From Flavobacteriales bacterium (GTDB taxonomy: Bacteria > Bacteroidota > Bacteroidia > Flavobacteriales > TMED113), in the NCBI GenBank assembly GCA_002696965.1, contig NZUB01000026.1:1-13718 (forward strand): a DNA stretch of 13,718 nucleotides, in the 5' to 3' direction. The notes below the pieces were generated by a model. That model was not told the DNA's origin, searched no databases, and saw only the letters and a list, made by a program, of their open reading frames with translations. Every line of letters begins with the position of its first letter. The stretch's first letter is position 1. Position numbers and translations under genes: made by a program. Positions 1 through 6,892 of the stretch are shown piece by piece.

Positions 1-724
1 TATACACAGTGAAATAAACAGTCAGCCTGTTTTAAGGGGTCTTAACCTAGAAATAAATGCTGGAGAAATTCATGCAATCATGGGACCAAATGGATCTGGC
101 AAAAGCACTCTTGCTTCTGTAATCTCTGGCAACGAAAACCATGAGGTGACTGATGGTGACGTTTTATATTTCAACCAGTCTATTTTAGACTGTTCACCTG
201 AAGAACGGGCAAGAATGGGTATTTTTATGTCATTCCAATATCCCGTAGAAATCCCAGGCGTATCTGTTAGTAACTTTGTCAAAACCTCTGTTAATGAGGT
301 GAGAAAGTCCCTGAGCCTGCCCCCTATGAAAACCTCCGAGCTTCTAAAAAAAATGAAGGAAAACTTATCCTTATTAAATATGGGTTCTGAATTCTTATCA
401 AGATCTATAAATGACGGGTTTTCTGGTGGAGAAAAAAAGCGCAATGAAATATTTCAAATGGCCATGCTTAATCCAAAACTTTCAATTCTTGACGAAACAG
501 ACTCTGGGCTGGACATTGATGCCCTTAAAATTGTTTCAAATGGTGTGAATAAATTAAAGTCTCCAAACAATTCGTTTATAATTATTACACACTACCAAAG
601 GCTTCTAAACTATATTAAGCCCGACTATGTTCATGTGCTTCATGAGGGAAAAATAGTAAAGTCTGGTGACGCTGGTTTAGCTCTTGAGCTGGAAAAATCA
701 GGTTATGATAAAATTATTAATTAA
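1..724 (+). CDS. sufC: SUF ATPase SufC, 5'-truncated by window edge
   Basis: ATPase subunit of the cytosolic SufBCD scaffold, where ATP hydrolysis drives Fe-S cluster assembly. The reading frame is open from base 2 to the window edge and encodes about 240 residues. SufC is normally near 250, so only about the first six to ten residues are missing. The ATG at 80 lies inside the Walker A region (MGPNGSGKST) and is not the start. Visible in order are Walker A (visible residues 27-36), a Q-loop in FQYP, the ABC signature FSGGEKKRNE (from about 140), Walker B with LSILDETDSGLD, and the H-loop in IIITHYQ. The DETDSGLD form is typical of SufC, unlike the DEP usual in transport ATPases. sufD starts 6 bp downstream, and sufB would be expected just upstream. 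Identity is secure. Confidence 0.96.
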   Translation, partial: IHSEINSQPVLRGLNLEINAGEIHAIMGPNGSGKSTLASVISGNENHEVTDGDVLYFNQSILDCSPEERARMGIFMSFQYPVEIPGVSVSNFVKTSVNEVRKSLSLPPMKTSELLKKMKENLSLLNMGSEFLSRSINDGFSGGEKKRNEIFQMAMLNPKLSILDETDSGLDIDALKIVSNGVNKLKSPNNSFIIITHYQRLLNYIKPDYVHVLHEGKIVKSGDAGLALELEKSGYDKIIN

Positions 725-730
725 AACTTA

Positions 731-2032
731 ATGGCACTACAACCAACAAATAAAACGTTAATTGAAAAATTAAAATCTATCAGCCCAAAAGGCACACAAA
801 AAGATAAAGGAATGATGAAGGCTGAGAGAGAATTGAAAAAAAAACAAACCAGTTCAATAAAAAAATACCGGGAGCTTGTCTCAAATGGGAATAAAAACAA
901 TTACTGGAACAATCTTTGCTATGAGGCGTTTAGCGACCATAAGAGCTCGGAGCGGCCCTTTAAAGATAAATGTGGCCATTTATTTTCAAAAATAAGCGAT
1001 GTGTCCATCAATATTGTTGATGGTGTCATGGAGCCTCTAAAAACAAGCCCGCCCCCCAATATTTGTATATCAAACATAAATCAGCTTAAAGAAGGGGTGT
1101 TTTTAAATTATTTAAATAAAACTGAAAGCAGCCATGATGCTTTTATAAATTTAAATAATGGTATGTGTAAAAATGGTTCTGTTTTTAGTGTAGAAAAAAG
1201 TGAAATCCCACAAATCATTCACATTAACCATATAATAAAAAAGCCCGGTATACAGCAAGCGCGACAGGTGTTCAATATTGAGCCCAACGCACAAGTTACT
1301 TTTATTGAAACCTTTCAAGGCAAAACAGAAAGGTTTGAAAACACCATATCCCAATGGGTTATAAAAGAAAATGCTTGTGTAGATAAATATAGTTTTGGTT
1401 CTAGAGCGGGTAGTCACAAAAAATCACAATCTGTCTTTACTGAATTCATAGAACAACACTCAAATAGCGCTTGCGATTTTTACTCTTTTTTCTACTCTAA
1501 GGGAAGCCTGGGTTTTGGCGGCAATGTTCGTAATAATATAAAACTGGAGCTAAGTGGTAAAAATATTTTATCTAACCTGTGGTCTGTTTCATTATTAAAT
1601 AATGCTGCTGGTGTCGACAATAATATCTACTTAAAACACTTGATGCCACATTGTTCAAGTTCGCAAGTTTTTAAGGGCCTATTTGATGGGGAGTCTAAGG
1701 GAAAATTTGATAGCTGTGTCTATGTGGCACCAAATGCACAAAAATCAGATACTGTGCAAAAAAACAATAATATTTTAATTGATGATGGCTCTATAATAAA
1801 CTCAAACCCTCAGTTAGAAATTTTTGCAGATGATGTAAAATGTGCACACGGCTCAACTATTGGTCAAATTGACAATAAAGCAATGTTTTATATGAAATCT
1901 CGTGGTATAAGTGAGTCTGTAGCCAAAAAGCTACTTCTTTCTGCCTTTGTTGGTGAGGTGGTTGAGGCTATTAAAAATGATCAAATTAAAAAAATTATAA
2001 CTAAAGAAATAGATGCGCAATTTAAAACCTAA
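731..2032 (+). CDS. sufD: Fe-S cluster assembly scaffold protein SufD
   Basis: Partner of SufB and SufC in the scaffold complex, at 433 aa the usual length for this phylum. The C-terminal half has the SufB/SufD beta-helix character. Near the end it carries FADDVKCAHGSTIG, with Cys371 and His373, where His373 matches the conserved SufD histidine implicated in cluster formation at the SufB-SufD interface. The final helical segment (MKSRGISESVAKKLLLSAFVGEV in two parts) is also typical. The first 60 residues are lysine-rich and do not show the usual PTRKxExWKYT-like SufD N-terminal motif, so that part is divergent. The ATG at 731 follows the sufC stop by 6 bp and is preceded by A/T-rich sequence rather than a Shine-Dalgarno. 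Translation is probably coupled within the operon. Confidence 0.93.
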   Translation: MALQPTNKTLIEKLKSISPKGTQKDKGMMKAERELKKKQTSSIKKYRELVSNGNKNNYWNNLCYEAFSDHKSSERPFKDKCGHLFSKISDVSINIVDGVMEPLKTSPPPNICISNINQLKEGVFLNYLNKTESSHDAFINLNNGMCKNGSVFSVEKSEIPQIIHINHIIKKPGIQQARQVFNIEPNAQVTFIETFQGKTERFENTISQWVIKENACVDKYSFGSRAGSHKKSQSVFTEFIEQHSNSACDFYSFFYSKGSLGFGGNVRNNIKLELSGKNILSNLWSVSLLNNAAGVDNNIYLKHLMPHCSSSQVFKGLFDGESKGKFDSCVYVAPNAQKSDTVQKNNNILIDDGSIINSNPQLEIFADDVKCAHGSTIGQIDNKAMFYMKSRGISESVAKKLLLSAFVGEVVEAIKNDQIKKIITKEIDAQFKT

Positions 2033-2043
2033 GATACGCTAAT

Positions 2044-3258
2044 ATGAACGCTAATGAGATTCGAGCCCATTTTCCTTATTTTGATTCCGGTCAAAACAAA
2101 GACTCTATTTATTTTGACAACGCAGCAACAACTCACAAGCCTCATGCGGTAATAAACAAGGTCGTTGACTACTACCAAAATGATAATAGCAATATCCACA
2201 GAAGTGTTAACAAATTAGCCTCTAAGGCGACACACAAATACGAACTTGTTAGAGAGAGAATAAAGGATTTTATTGGGGCTAAAAAAAAATCTGAGATTAT
2301 TTTTACTGGTGGTACAACAGATTGTATCAACTTGATAGCTCAGTCATATGTAAGGCCTGTTGTTAAAGAAAATGATATTATTCTAATATCTCCTTTGGAA
2401 CACCACTCAAATTTAGTCCCCTGGCAAAACCTGGCCAAACAAACAGGCGCTCAGCTAAAATTTATGCCAATAGATAATGAGCTGTTAATAGACACAGAGG
2501 GCTTAAAAACTTTCTTAAATAAAAAAGTGAAATTCATAGCTACACATCATATTTCAAATGTTACAGGCTGCGAACAAAACATTAAAAAAATCATACAATT
2601 AGCAAATGCTTTTAAAATTCCAGTATTGGTTGATGGCGCACAATCGGTTGCGCATTCCCCTGTAAATGTATCTGAACTTGATTGTGCATTCTATTGCTTT
2701 TCTGGTCATAAGATTTTTGGACCAACAGGAACAGGAGTGTTATTTGGCAAGGAGGAGTTTCTAGAAAATTGTATACCTTCAAAATTAGGTGGGGGTATGG
2801 TTGCTGAGGTAGAAAGTTGGCAAAGTAGCTGGTCTGAGCTTCCCCACAAGTTGGAGGCTGGGACACCTAACATTGCGGGAATAATCGGCTTAGGGGAGGC
2901 TATTGGTTTTGTGCAAAAAATTGGTTTTTCAAATATTTTAAAACACGAAAACAAGCTAACAAGAAAATTTGAAAAGCTTATAACCAATATAAGTGGAGTT
3001 GAAATTTATGGAAAACAAAAAAAAACAGCTCCTATTTTTACATTTAATATTGATGGGTTGCATCACTACGACATTGCCTCTATATTGGGGGAACACAACA
3101 TATATACAAGATCTGGGCACCTTTGCGCCCAAACCCTGATGAGCCATTGTGGTATTTCGGGTGCAGTTAGAGCCTCAATGTCTATTTATAATTCTGAAGC
3201 AGAAATAGAACAATTTATGTTAATTTTAAAAAAAACAATTTCTTTTTTAAGAAAATAA
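2044..3258 (+). CDS. sufS: cysteine desulfurase SufS (type II)
   Basis: PLP-dependent desulfurase that converts L-cysteine to alanine and leaves a persulfide on its own cysteine, which SufE then accepts. It is 404 aa, the normal length. It opens with the typical YFDNAATTHKP segment and has the histidine-containing PLP-contact motif PLEHHSNLVPW. The Schiff-base lysine is Lys223 in FSGHKIFGPTG, and the catalytic cysteine is Cys361 in RSGHLCAQ, matching Lys226 and Cys364 of the E. coli enzyme. The active-site loop reads GHLCAQT where relatives usually have GHHCAQP, so the residue next to the cysteine is Leu instead of His. The gap after sufD is 11 bp, and sufE begins 1 bp after the stop. Class V aminotransferase relatives are a remote alternative, but the operon context settles it. 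Confidence 0.95.
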   Translation: MNANEIRAHFPYFDSGQNKDSIYFDNAATTHKPHAVINKVVDYYQNDNSNIHRSVNKLASKATHKYELVRERIKDFIGAKKKSEIIFTGGTTDCINLIAQSYVRPVVKENDIILISPLEHHSNLVPWQNLAKQTGAQLKFMPIDNELLIDTEGLKTFLNKKVKFIATHHISNVTGCEQNIKKIIQLANAFKIPVLVDGAQSVAHSPVNVSELDCAFYCFSGHKIFGPTGTGVLFGKEEFLENCIPSKLGGGMVAEVESWQSSWSELPHKLEAGTPNIAGIIGLGEAIGFVQKIGFSNILKHENKLTRKFEKLITNISGVEIYGKQKKTAPIFTFNIDGLHHYDIASILGEHNIYTRSGHLCAQTLMSHCGISGAVRASMSIYNSEAEIEQFMLILKKTISFLRK

Positions 3259-3259
3259 T

Positions 3260-3676
3260 ATGCAAATAAATGAAGATAAAATAGTGGATGATTTCGCTTT
3301 ATTTAATACTTGGGAAGAAAAGTATGAATACCTAATAGAGCTGGGGGGCGATATTGCTTTAATTCGACCCGAAAAAAAAACTCCTGAGCACCTAATTCAT
3401 GGTTGTCAATCTCGGGTTTGGCTTGATTGTGAAAAAAGAGGGGGGCGACTATATTTTTATGGTGATAGTGATGCTTTAATTTCCCGAGGGCTAGTTGCAT
3501 TAATTATTAAGTTGTTTTCTGGCAGTAAGCCTTTGGAAATTGTAAAATATAATAATGGAGTTTTTGAAAAAATAAAACTAAATCAACATCTTTCTATGAC
3601 TCGTTCAAATGGACTGATTATGATGATTAAGCAAATCAAAAAATATGCACAAAAAAACCTTTTGGATCATGAATAA
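3260..3676 (+). CDS. sufE: sulfur acceptor protein SufE
   Basis: Accepts the persulfide from SufS and hands it to SufB in the scaffold complex. At 138 aa it has the normal SufE length. The signature is IHGCQSRVWL, with the acceptor Cys49 equivalent to Cys51 of E. coli SufE. It is followed by the DSDALISRGLVALIIKLFSG segment that forms the rest of the SufE fold. The start is one base after the sufS stop. The last eight bases overlap the preferred start of the next gene (ATGAATAA at 3669-3676), which suggests translational coupling. Confidence 0.94.
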   Translation: MQINEDKIVDDFALFNTWEEKYEYLIELGGDIALIRPEKKTPEHLIHGCQSRVWLDCEKRGGRLYFYGDSDALISRGLVALIIKLFSGSKPLEIVKYNNGVFEKIKLNQHLSMTRSNGLIMMIKQIKKYAQKNLLDHE

Positions 3677-3986
3677 AAAAACGCAAAAAATTGGTGAACA
3701 AGTTATTGAGGTCTTATGTGGAATTCACGACCCAGAAATACCTGTAAATATATATGAGTTGGGGTTAATTTATGATATTCAAATAAGCGAAGATAGTGAT
3801 GTGAAAATTTTGATGACATTCACTGCAGCTAATTGCCCTGTAGCTGAGTCGCTGCCTGTTGAAATTAAAGAAAAGGTCGAGGCTTTAGATTCTGTAAATA
3901 GTGCGATTATCGATATAACTTGGGACCCCCCCTGGAGCAAAAGTATGATGTCAGAAGAAGCAAAATTAGAATTAGGATTTTTATGA
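3669..3986 (+). CDS. MIP18/DUF59-family Fe-S assembly protein (SufT/PaaD-like)
   Basis: A small cytosolic protein of the MIP18 (DUF59) family, whose members help mature or deliver Fe-S clusters. With the ATG at 3669 it is 105 aa. An in-frame ATG at 3645 would add eight residues but reach further into sufE, so 3669 is preferred. The family hallmark DPEIPVNIYELGLIYDI is near residues 20-36. The conserved cysteine sits in AANCPVAESLP, and the C-terminal TWDPPWSKSMMSEEAKLELG block is typical of the SUF-linked Bacteroidota form. The start overlaps the sufE end by 8 bp, and its TGA overlaps the next ATG (ATGA). It probably acts as an Fe-S carrier or targeting factor for SufBCD. That role is inferred from family and position. 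Confidence 0.9.
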   Translation: MNKKTQKIGEQVIEVLCGIHDPEIPVNIYELGLIYDIQISEDSDVKILMTFTAANCPVAESLPVEIKEKVEALDSVNSAIIDITWDPPWSKSMMSEEAKLELGFL

Positions 3987-4492
3987 AAAAAAATACTGAA
4001 ATTGTAAATAAGGTTGACGCTGCGGGATTGATCACCGTTGATATGGCGGATTTACTTGTGTTGGGTCCAAGAAAAAAAATTGATCTAGCTGACTGGTTAG
4101 AAGAGGGCCTAATAATCCGAGAGGCATCATTTAAAAAACAGCTTGAAGATTATAATTGGCAAGCATACTTGAATTGTTATGTCGCAATTGGTTGTTCAAA
4201 AGACGTTATTATTCCACCCTGGTCCTATCCACTAATTCAAATGAAATTGCGTAATATTGCAATGCAAGTTTTTTTCACCGATTTAGAAACAATGGAGATT
4301 GTGTTATTTCAAAAAAAACTAAATACTTTGAGTTTTAAAAAATATATTAATAAGCGGGTTTTTCTAAAGGTGTGTAATAATGAAAATGTGCCTTTAGGTT
4401 GTTTATCTTTATGTATAGATGCTTTTGCGCCACACGTAAAAAGCTTGTTTTATGGTGAACCCTGTTCTAGTATTCCATTAATTAAAAATTAA
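3983..4492 (+). CDS. DUF2480-family protein, SUF operon accessory
   Basis: A 169-aa protein recognised as DUF2480, a family with no assigned function that I recall mainly from Bacteroidota. The start at 3983 overlaps the previous stop as ATGA and matches the family N-terminus (EIVNKV near the start). A longer reading from 3920 would add 21 residues that only shadow the upstream gene. Family-like blocks are DLADWLEEGLIIRE (34-47), YVAIGCSKDVIIPPWSYPLI (66-85) and FYGEPCSSIPL (157-166). Cysteines are at 65, 71, 131, 140, 144 and 161. From memory of relatives, Cys71, Cys131 and Cys161 are the conserved ones. No signal peptide or membrane segment is seen. Its place as last gene of the SUF run suggests a role in Fe-S assembly or carriage, which is inference. 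Confidence 0.85.
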   Translation: MKKNTEIVNKVDAAGLITVDMADLLVLGPRKKIDLADWLEEGLIIREASFKKQLEDYNWQAYLNCYVAIGCSKDVIIPPWSYPLIQMKLRNIAMQVFFTDLETMEIVLFQKKLNTLSFKKYINKRVFLKVCNNENVPLGCLSLCIDAFAPHVKSLFYGEPCSSIPLIKN

Positions 4493-4497
4493 ATATT

Positions 4498-6885
4498 ATG
4501 AGAAATTTATTATTCGTTTTACTGTCTATTTGTTTTATTTTTCCCCAAAAATCATACTCTGATGAGGGCATGTGGTTGCCCATGTTAATTGATCGACTCA
4601 ACATCGATGATATGCAAAGGGGAGGACTTAAGCTTTCAGCAGAAGAAATTTATAGTGTCAACAGCGCATCACTAAAGGATGCAATTGTTAGTTTTAATGG
4701 TTATTGCACTGGTGAAATTATTTCCCGCAATGGTCTTCTTTTAACTAATCATCACTGTGGCTATGACGCAATTCAAAATCACAGCTCTGTAGAAAATGAC
4801 TATCTAGGAAATGGTTTTTGGGCCAAATCGTACGAAGAAGAGCTTCCAAATGAGGGGTTGTTTGTAGACTTTTTAATTAGAATGGAAGATGTCTCCTCTG
4901 AAGTTCTAGATAGTATTGATTTTGACACACCAGAGTCCAACAGAAAGAGCCTGGTGAAGGCGCGAATTAAAGCAATTAAAGAGAGAGAAACCAAAGACAG
5001 CAACTACTGGGCAGAGGTAAAGCCTTTTTATGGCGGCAGCGAATACTATTTGTTTATTTATGAAAGGTATAATGATGTGCGTTTAGTTGGAACCCCCCCT
5101 GAGTCTATAGGTAAATTTGGTGGAGACACAGACAACTGGATGTGGCCCAGACACACTGGGGATTTTGCATTATTTAGAGTATATACTGACCCCGACGGAA
5201 ATGCAGCTGAATACAGTGAAAACAATATTCCCATGAAGCCCAAACATCACCTTCCCATTTCTTTAGATGGGGTTCAAGAAAATGATTTTGCTATGATTTT
5301 AGGATACCCTGGGGGAACTGACCGTTACCTCTCCTCTTTTGGTGTAAAACTTGCTGTCGAATTATACAACCCGTCTGTGGTTGATGTGCGAGAAGCTAAA
5401 CTAAACATATTAAATGATTACATGCGGGCAGACAGAAACATTAATATTATGTACGCAAGCAAAAAAGCTCGAATATCTAATTATTGGAAGTATTATATTG
5501 GTCAAACCAAAGGTCTTAAAAGGCTAAGGGTTTACGATAAAAAAAGTCAGTTAGAAAGCGCTTTCTCCCAATTTGTGGCGTCTTCGGAAGATAATAAAAA
5601 AATCTACGGAAATGTGTTATCCGAAATGAAAAGGGCATACGATGAAATTGAAAAAATGACACTTTCTAGGATCTACTTAAATGAGGCTGCATGGGGGGGG
5701 CCTAGCTTTGTAAGGCTTGCAAGAAGATCTGAGAGGTTACTAAAAGCTTTAGAGTCGGGGAATGACAGCTTAATTATTTCGGCAAAAAAAACCTTTCAGG
5801 ATGAAGTTACTAGTAGCTTTAAAGAATATAAAAAGGAAATTGATAAGGATATATTTGTTAAAATGATGGAGATGTACTTTAATAATGTTCCAAAAGGCCA
5901 ATTGCCGCAAATTATAATAGACATGGAGGCTAAATACAAGGGGGATTTTCAAAGGTGGGGCGATGTACTATATGAACGATCGATTTTTGTGGATCAGAAG
6001 AAATTAACAGAGTTTTTACAAACACCTTCGGCAAAAAGGATTAAAAAAGATCCTGGTTATATAATTCAAAAATCGATTTTAGACAATTACTTTAATAGCA
6101 TTCTACCCGCTATTAGCGAGCCAAGAGAGTCTTTAGCAACTTCTAATCGATTATTTATCGACGGACTACGCAGGATGTATCCTAAGAGGGTTTTTTACCC
6201 TGACGCTAATTTCACTATGAGGCTTACCTATGGTTCGGTAGGAGAATACTCTCCAGGTAATGCTATGATGTATGATTTTTCAACCACGCTAGATGGTGTT
6301 ATGGAAAAACTAGACAATGATGACCCCGAGTTTGTGGTTCCGCAAAAACTTGTGGAATTATATAATAATAAAGACTACGGCGCATATGCCAATGATGATG
6401 GAGAAATAAATGTCTGCTTTATTTCAAATAATGATATTACCGGGGGAAACTCTGGTTCTCCAGTTATAAATGGAAGAGGTGAATTAATTGGTTGTGCTTT
6501 TGATGGAAATTGGGAGGCGATGAGTGGAGATATTGCTTTTGAGCACGAACTACAAAGAACTATTTCCGTAGACGTTCGCTATATATTGTTTATAATTGAC
6601 CGATTTGCAAATGCAGGGCATATAATTGACGAGCTAACATTAGTGAAAACTAGTGATGAAAAAAAACGCGAACTTGAAATTGAGGAAACTAAACAGTTTA
6701 TCAACGATATTAGGGGACTAATTGAAGAGTTTCCCAAAATAATTGATGGCATAGATGTCGGGGAAAAAAATGATGAGAAGATGAGTTTTTCAGATGCTTT
6801 TTTAAAAGCGCGCAAAAAAAATAGTAAAACTTTTGTGTGGAAAGGTAAAACTTATACTACAGATATTCGACCTGTAGCAAATTAA
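4498..6885 (+). CDS. secreted S46 dipeptidyl-peptidase, DPP7 type
   Basis: Exported serine exopeptidase of family S46, which removes dipeptides from peptide N-termini. It has 795 aa. Residues 1-21 look like a signal peptide with likely cleavage before DEGMW, the usual mature N-terminus. The chymotrypsin-like triad is visible as His86 (TNHHCGY), Asp222 (HTGDFALFR) and Ser652 (GGNSGSP). Asn213-Trp214 and Asp669 match residues that hold the substrate amino terminus in characterised members. Eighteen residues after the serine lies Gly670, where DPP11 has Arg. This predicts DPP7-like preference for hydrophobic P1 residues over Asp/Glu. The conserved core ends near residue 717. The remaining 78 residues are an extension, as S46 enzymes are usually about 710-720 aa. 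The gene starts 5 bp after the DUF2480 stop. Confidence 0.93.
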   Translation: MRNLLFVLLSICFIFPQKSYSDEGMWLPMLIDRLNIDDMQRGGLKLSAEEIYSVNSASLKDAIVSFNGYCTGEIISRNGLLLTNHHCGYDAIQNHSSVENDYLGNGFWAKSYEEELPNEGLFVDFLIRMEDVSSEVLDSIDFDTPESNRKSLVKARIKAIKERETKDSNYWAEVKPFYGGSEYYLFIYERYNDVRLVGTPPESIGKFGGDTDNWMWPRHTGDFALFRVYTDPDGNAAEYSENNIPMKPKHHLPISLDGVQENDFAMILGYPGGTDRYLSSFGVKLAVELYNPSVVDVREAKLNILNDYMRADRNINIMYASKKARISNYWKYYIGQTKGLKRLRVYDKKSQLESAFSQFVASSEDNKKIYGNVLSEMKRAYDEIEKMTLSRIYLNEAAWGGPSFVRLARRSERLLKALESGNDSLIISAKKTFQDEVTSSFKEYKKEIDKDIFVKMMEMYFNNVPKGQLPQIIIDMEAKYKGDFQRWGDVLYERSIFVDQKKLTEFLQTPSAKRIKKDPGYIIQKSILDNYFNSILPAISEPRESLATSNRLFIDGLRRMYPKRVFYPDANFTMRLTYGSVGEYSPGNAMMYDFSTTLDGVMEKLDNDDPEFVVPQKLVELYNNKDYGAYANDDGEINVCFISNNDITGGNSGSPVINGRGELIGCAFDGNWEAMSGDIAFEHELQRTISVDVRYILFIIDRFANAGHIIDELTLVKTSDEKKRELEIEETKQFINDIRGLIEEFPKIIDGIDVGEKNDEKMSFSDAFLKARKKNSKTFVWKGKTYTTDIRPVAN
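5693..5700 (+). repeat. run of eight G inside the S46 peptidase gene
   Basis: An uninterrupted G8 encodes Trp-Gly-Gly at about residues 399-401. It is the longest G/C run in this AT-rich window and could be a slippage or sequencing-error hotspot. A one-base change here would truncate the peptidase before its catalytic serine. The frame is intact as given. Confidence 0.85.
6649..6882 (+). other. C-terminal extension of the S46 peptidase with F-x-W-x-G-K-x-Y-T-T motif
   Basis: Codons 718-795 of the S46 gene. The first part is highly charged, Glu/Lys-rich and probably helical (718-760). The last 33 residues (763-795) form a compact block with the pattern S-F-x2-A-F-x2-A-R-K-x4-T-F-x-W-x-G-K-x-Y-T-T. 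It does not resemble a Type IX secretion C-terminal domain. I associate this kind of pattern with C-terminal ends of unrelated proteins, including phage proteins, but cannot confirm that without a search. Its function is unknown. Confidence 0.6.
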
Positions 6886-6892
6886 TTATCTG

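Noticed and set aside
70..444. Minus-strand open frame of 124 codons inside sufC
   Set aside because: It is antisense to the Walker A and signature regions of sufC and has no independent support.
1151..1417. Minus-strand open frame of 88 codons inside sufD
   Set aside because: It lies wholly antisense to a well-supported gene, has no recognisable motif, and its composition is that of a shadow frame.
3235..3257. Hairpin-like TTTCTT-TTTT-AAGAAA at the end of sufS
   Set aside because: The stem has one G-C pair per arm and sits 1 bp before sufE within a tight operon. It is most likely chance in A/T-rich sequence, not a terminator.
3920..3982. Longer N-terminus for the DUF2480 protein starting at 3920
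   Set aside because: The added 21 residues only overlap the DUF59 gene in another frame. The family N-terminus and the ATGA overlap support 3983.
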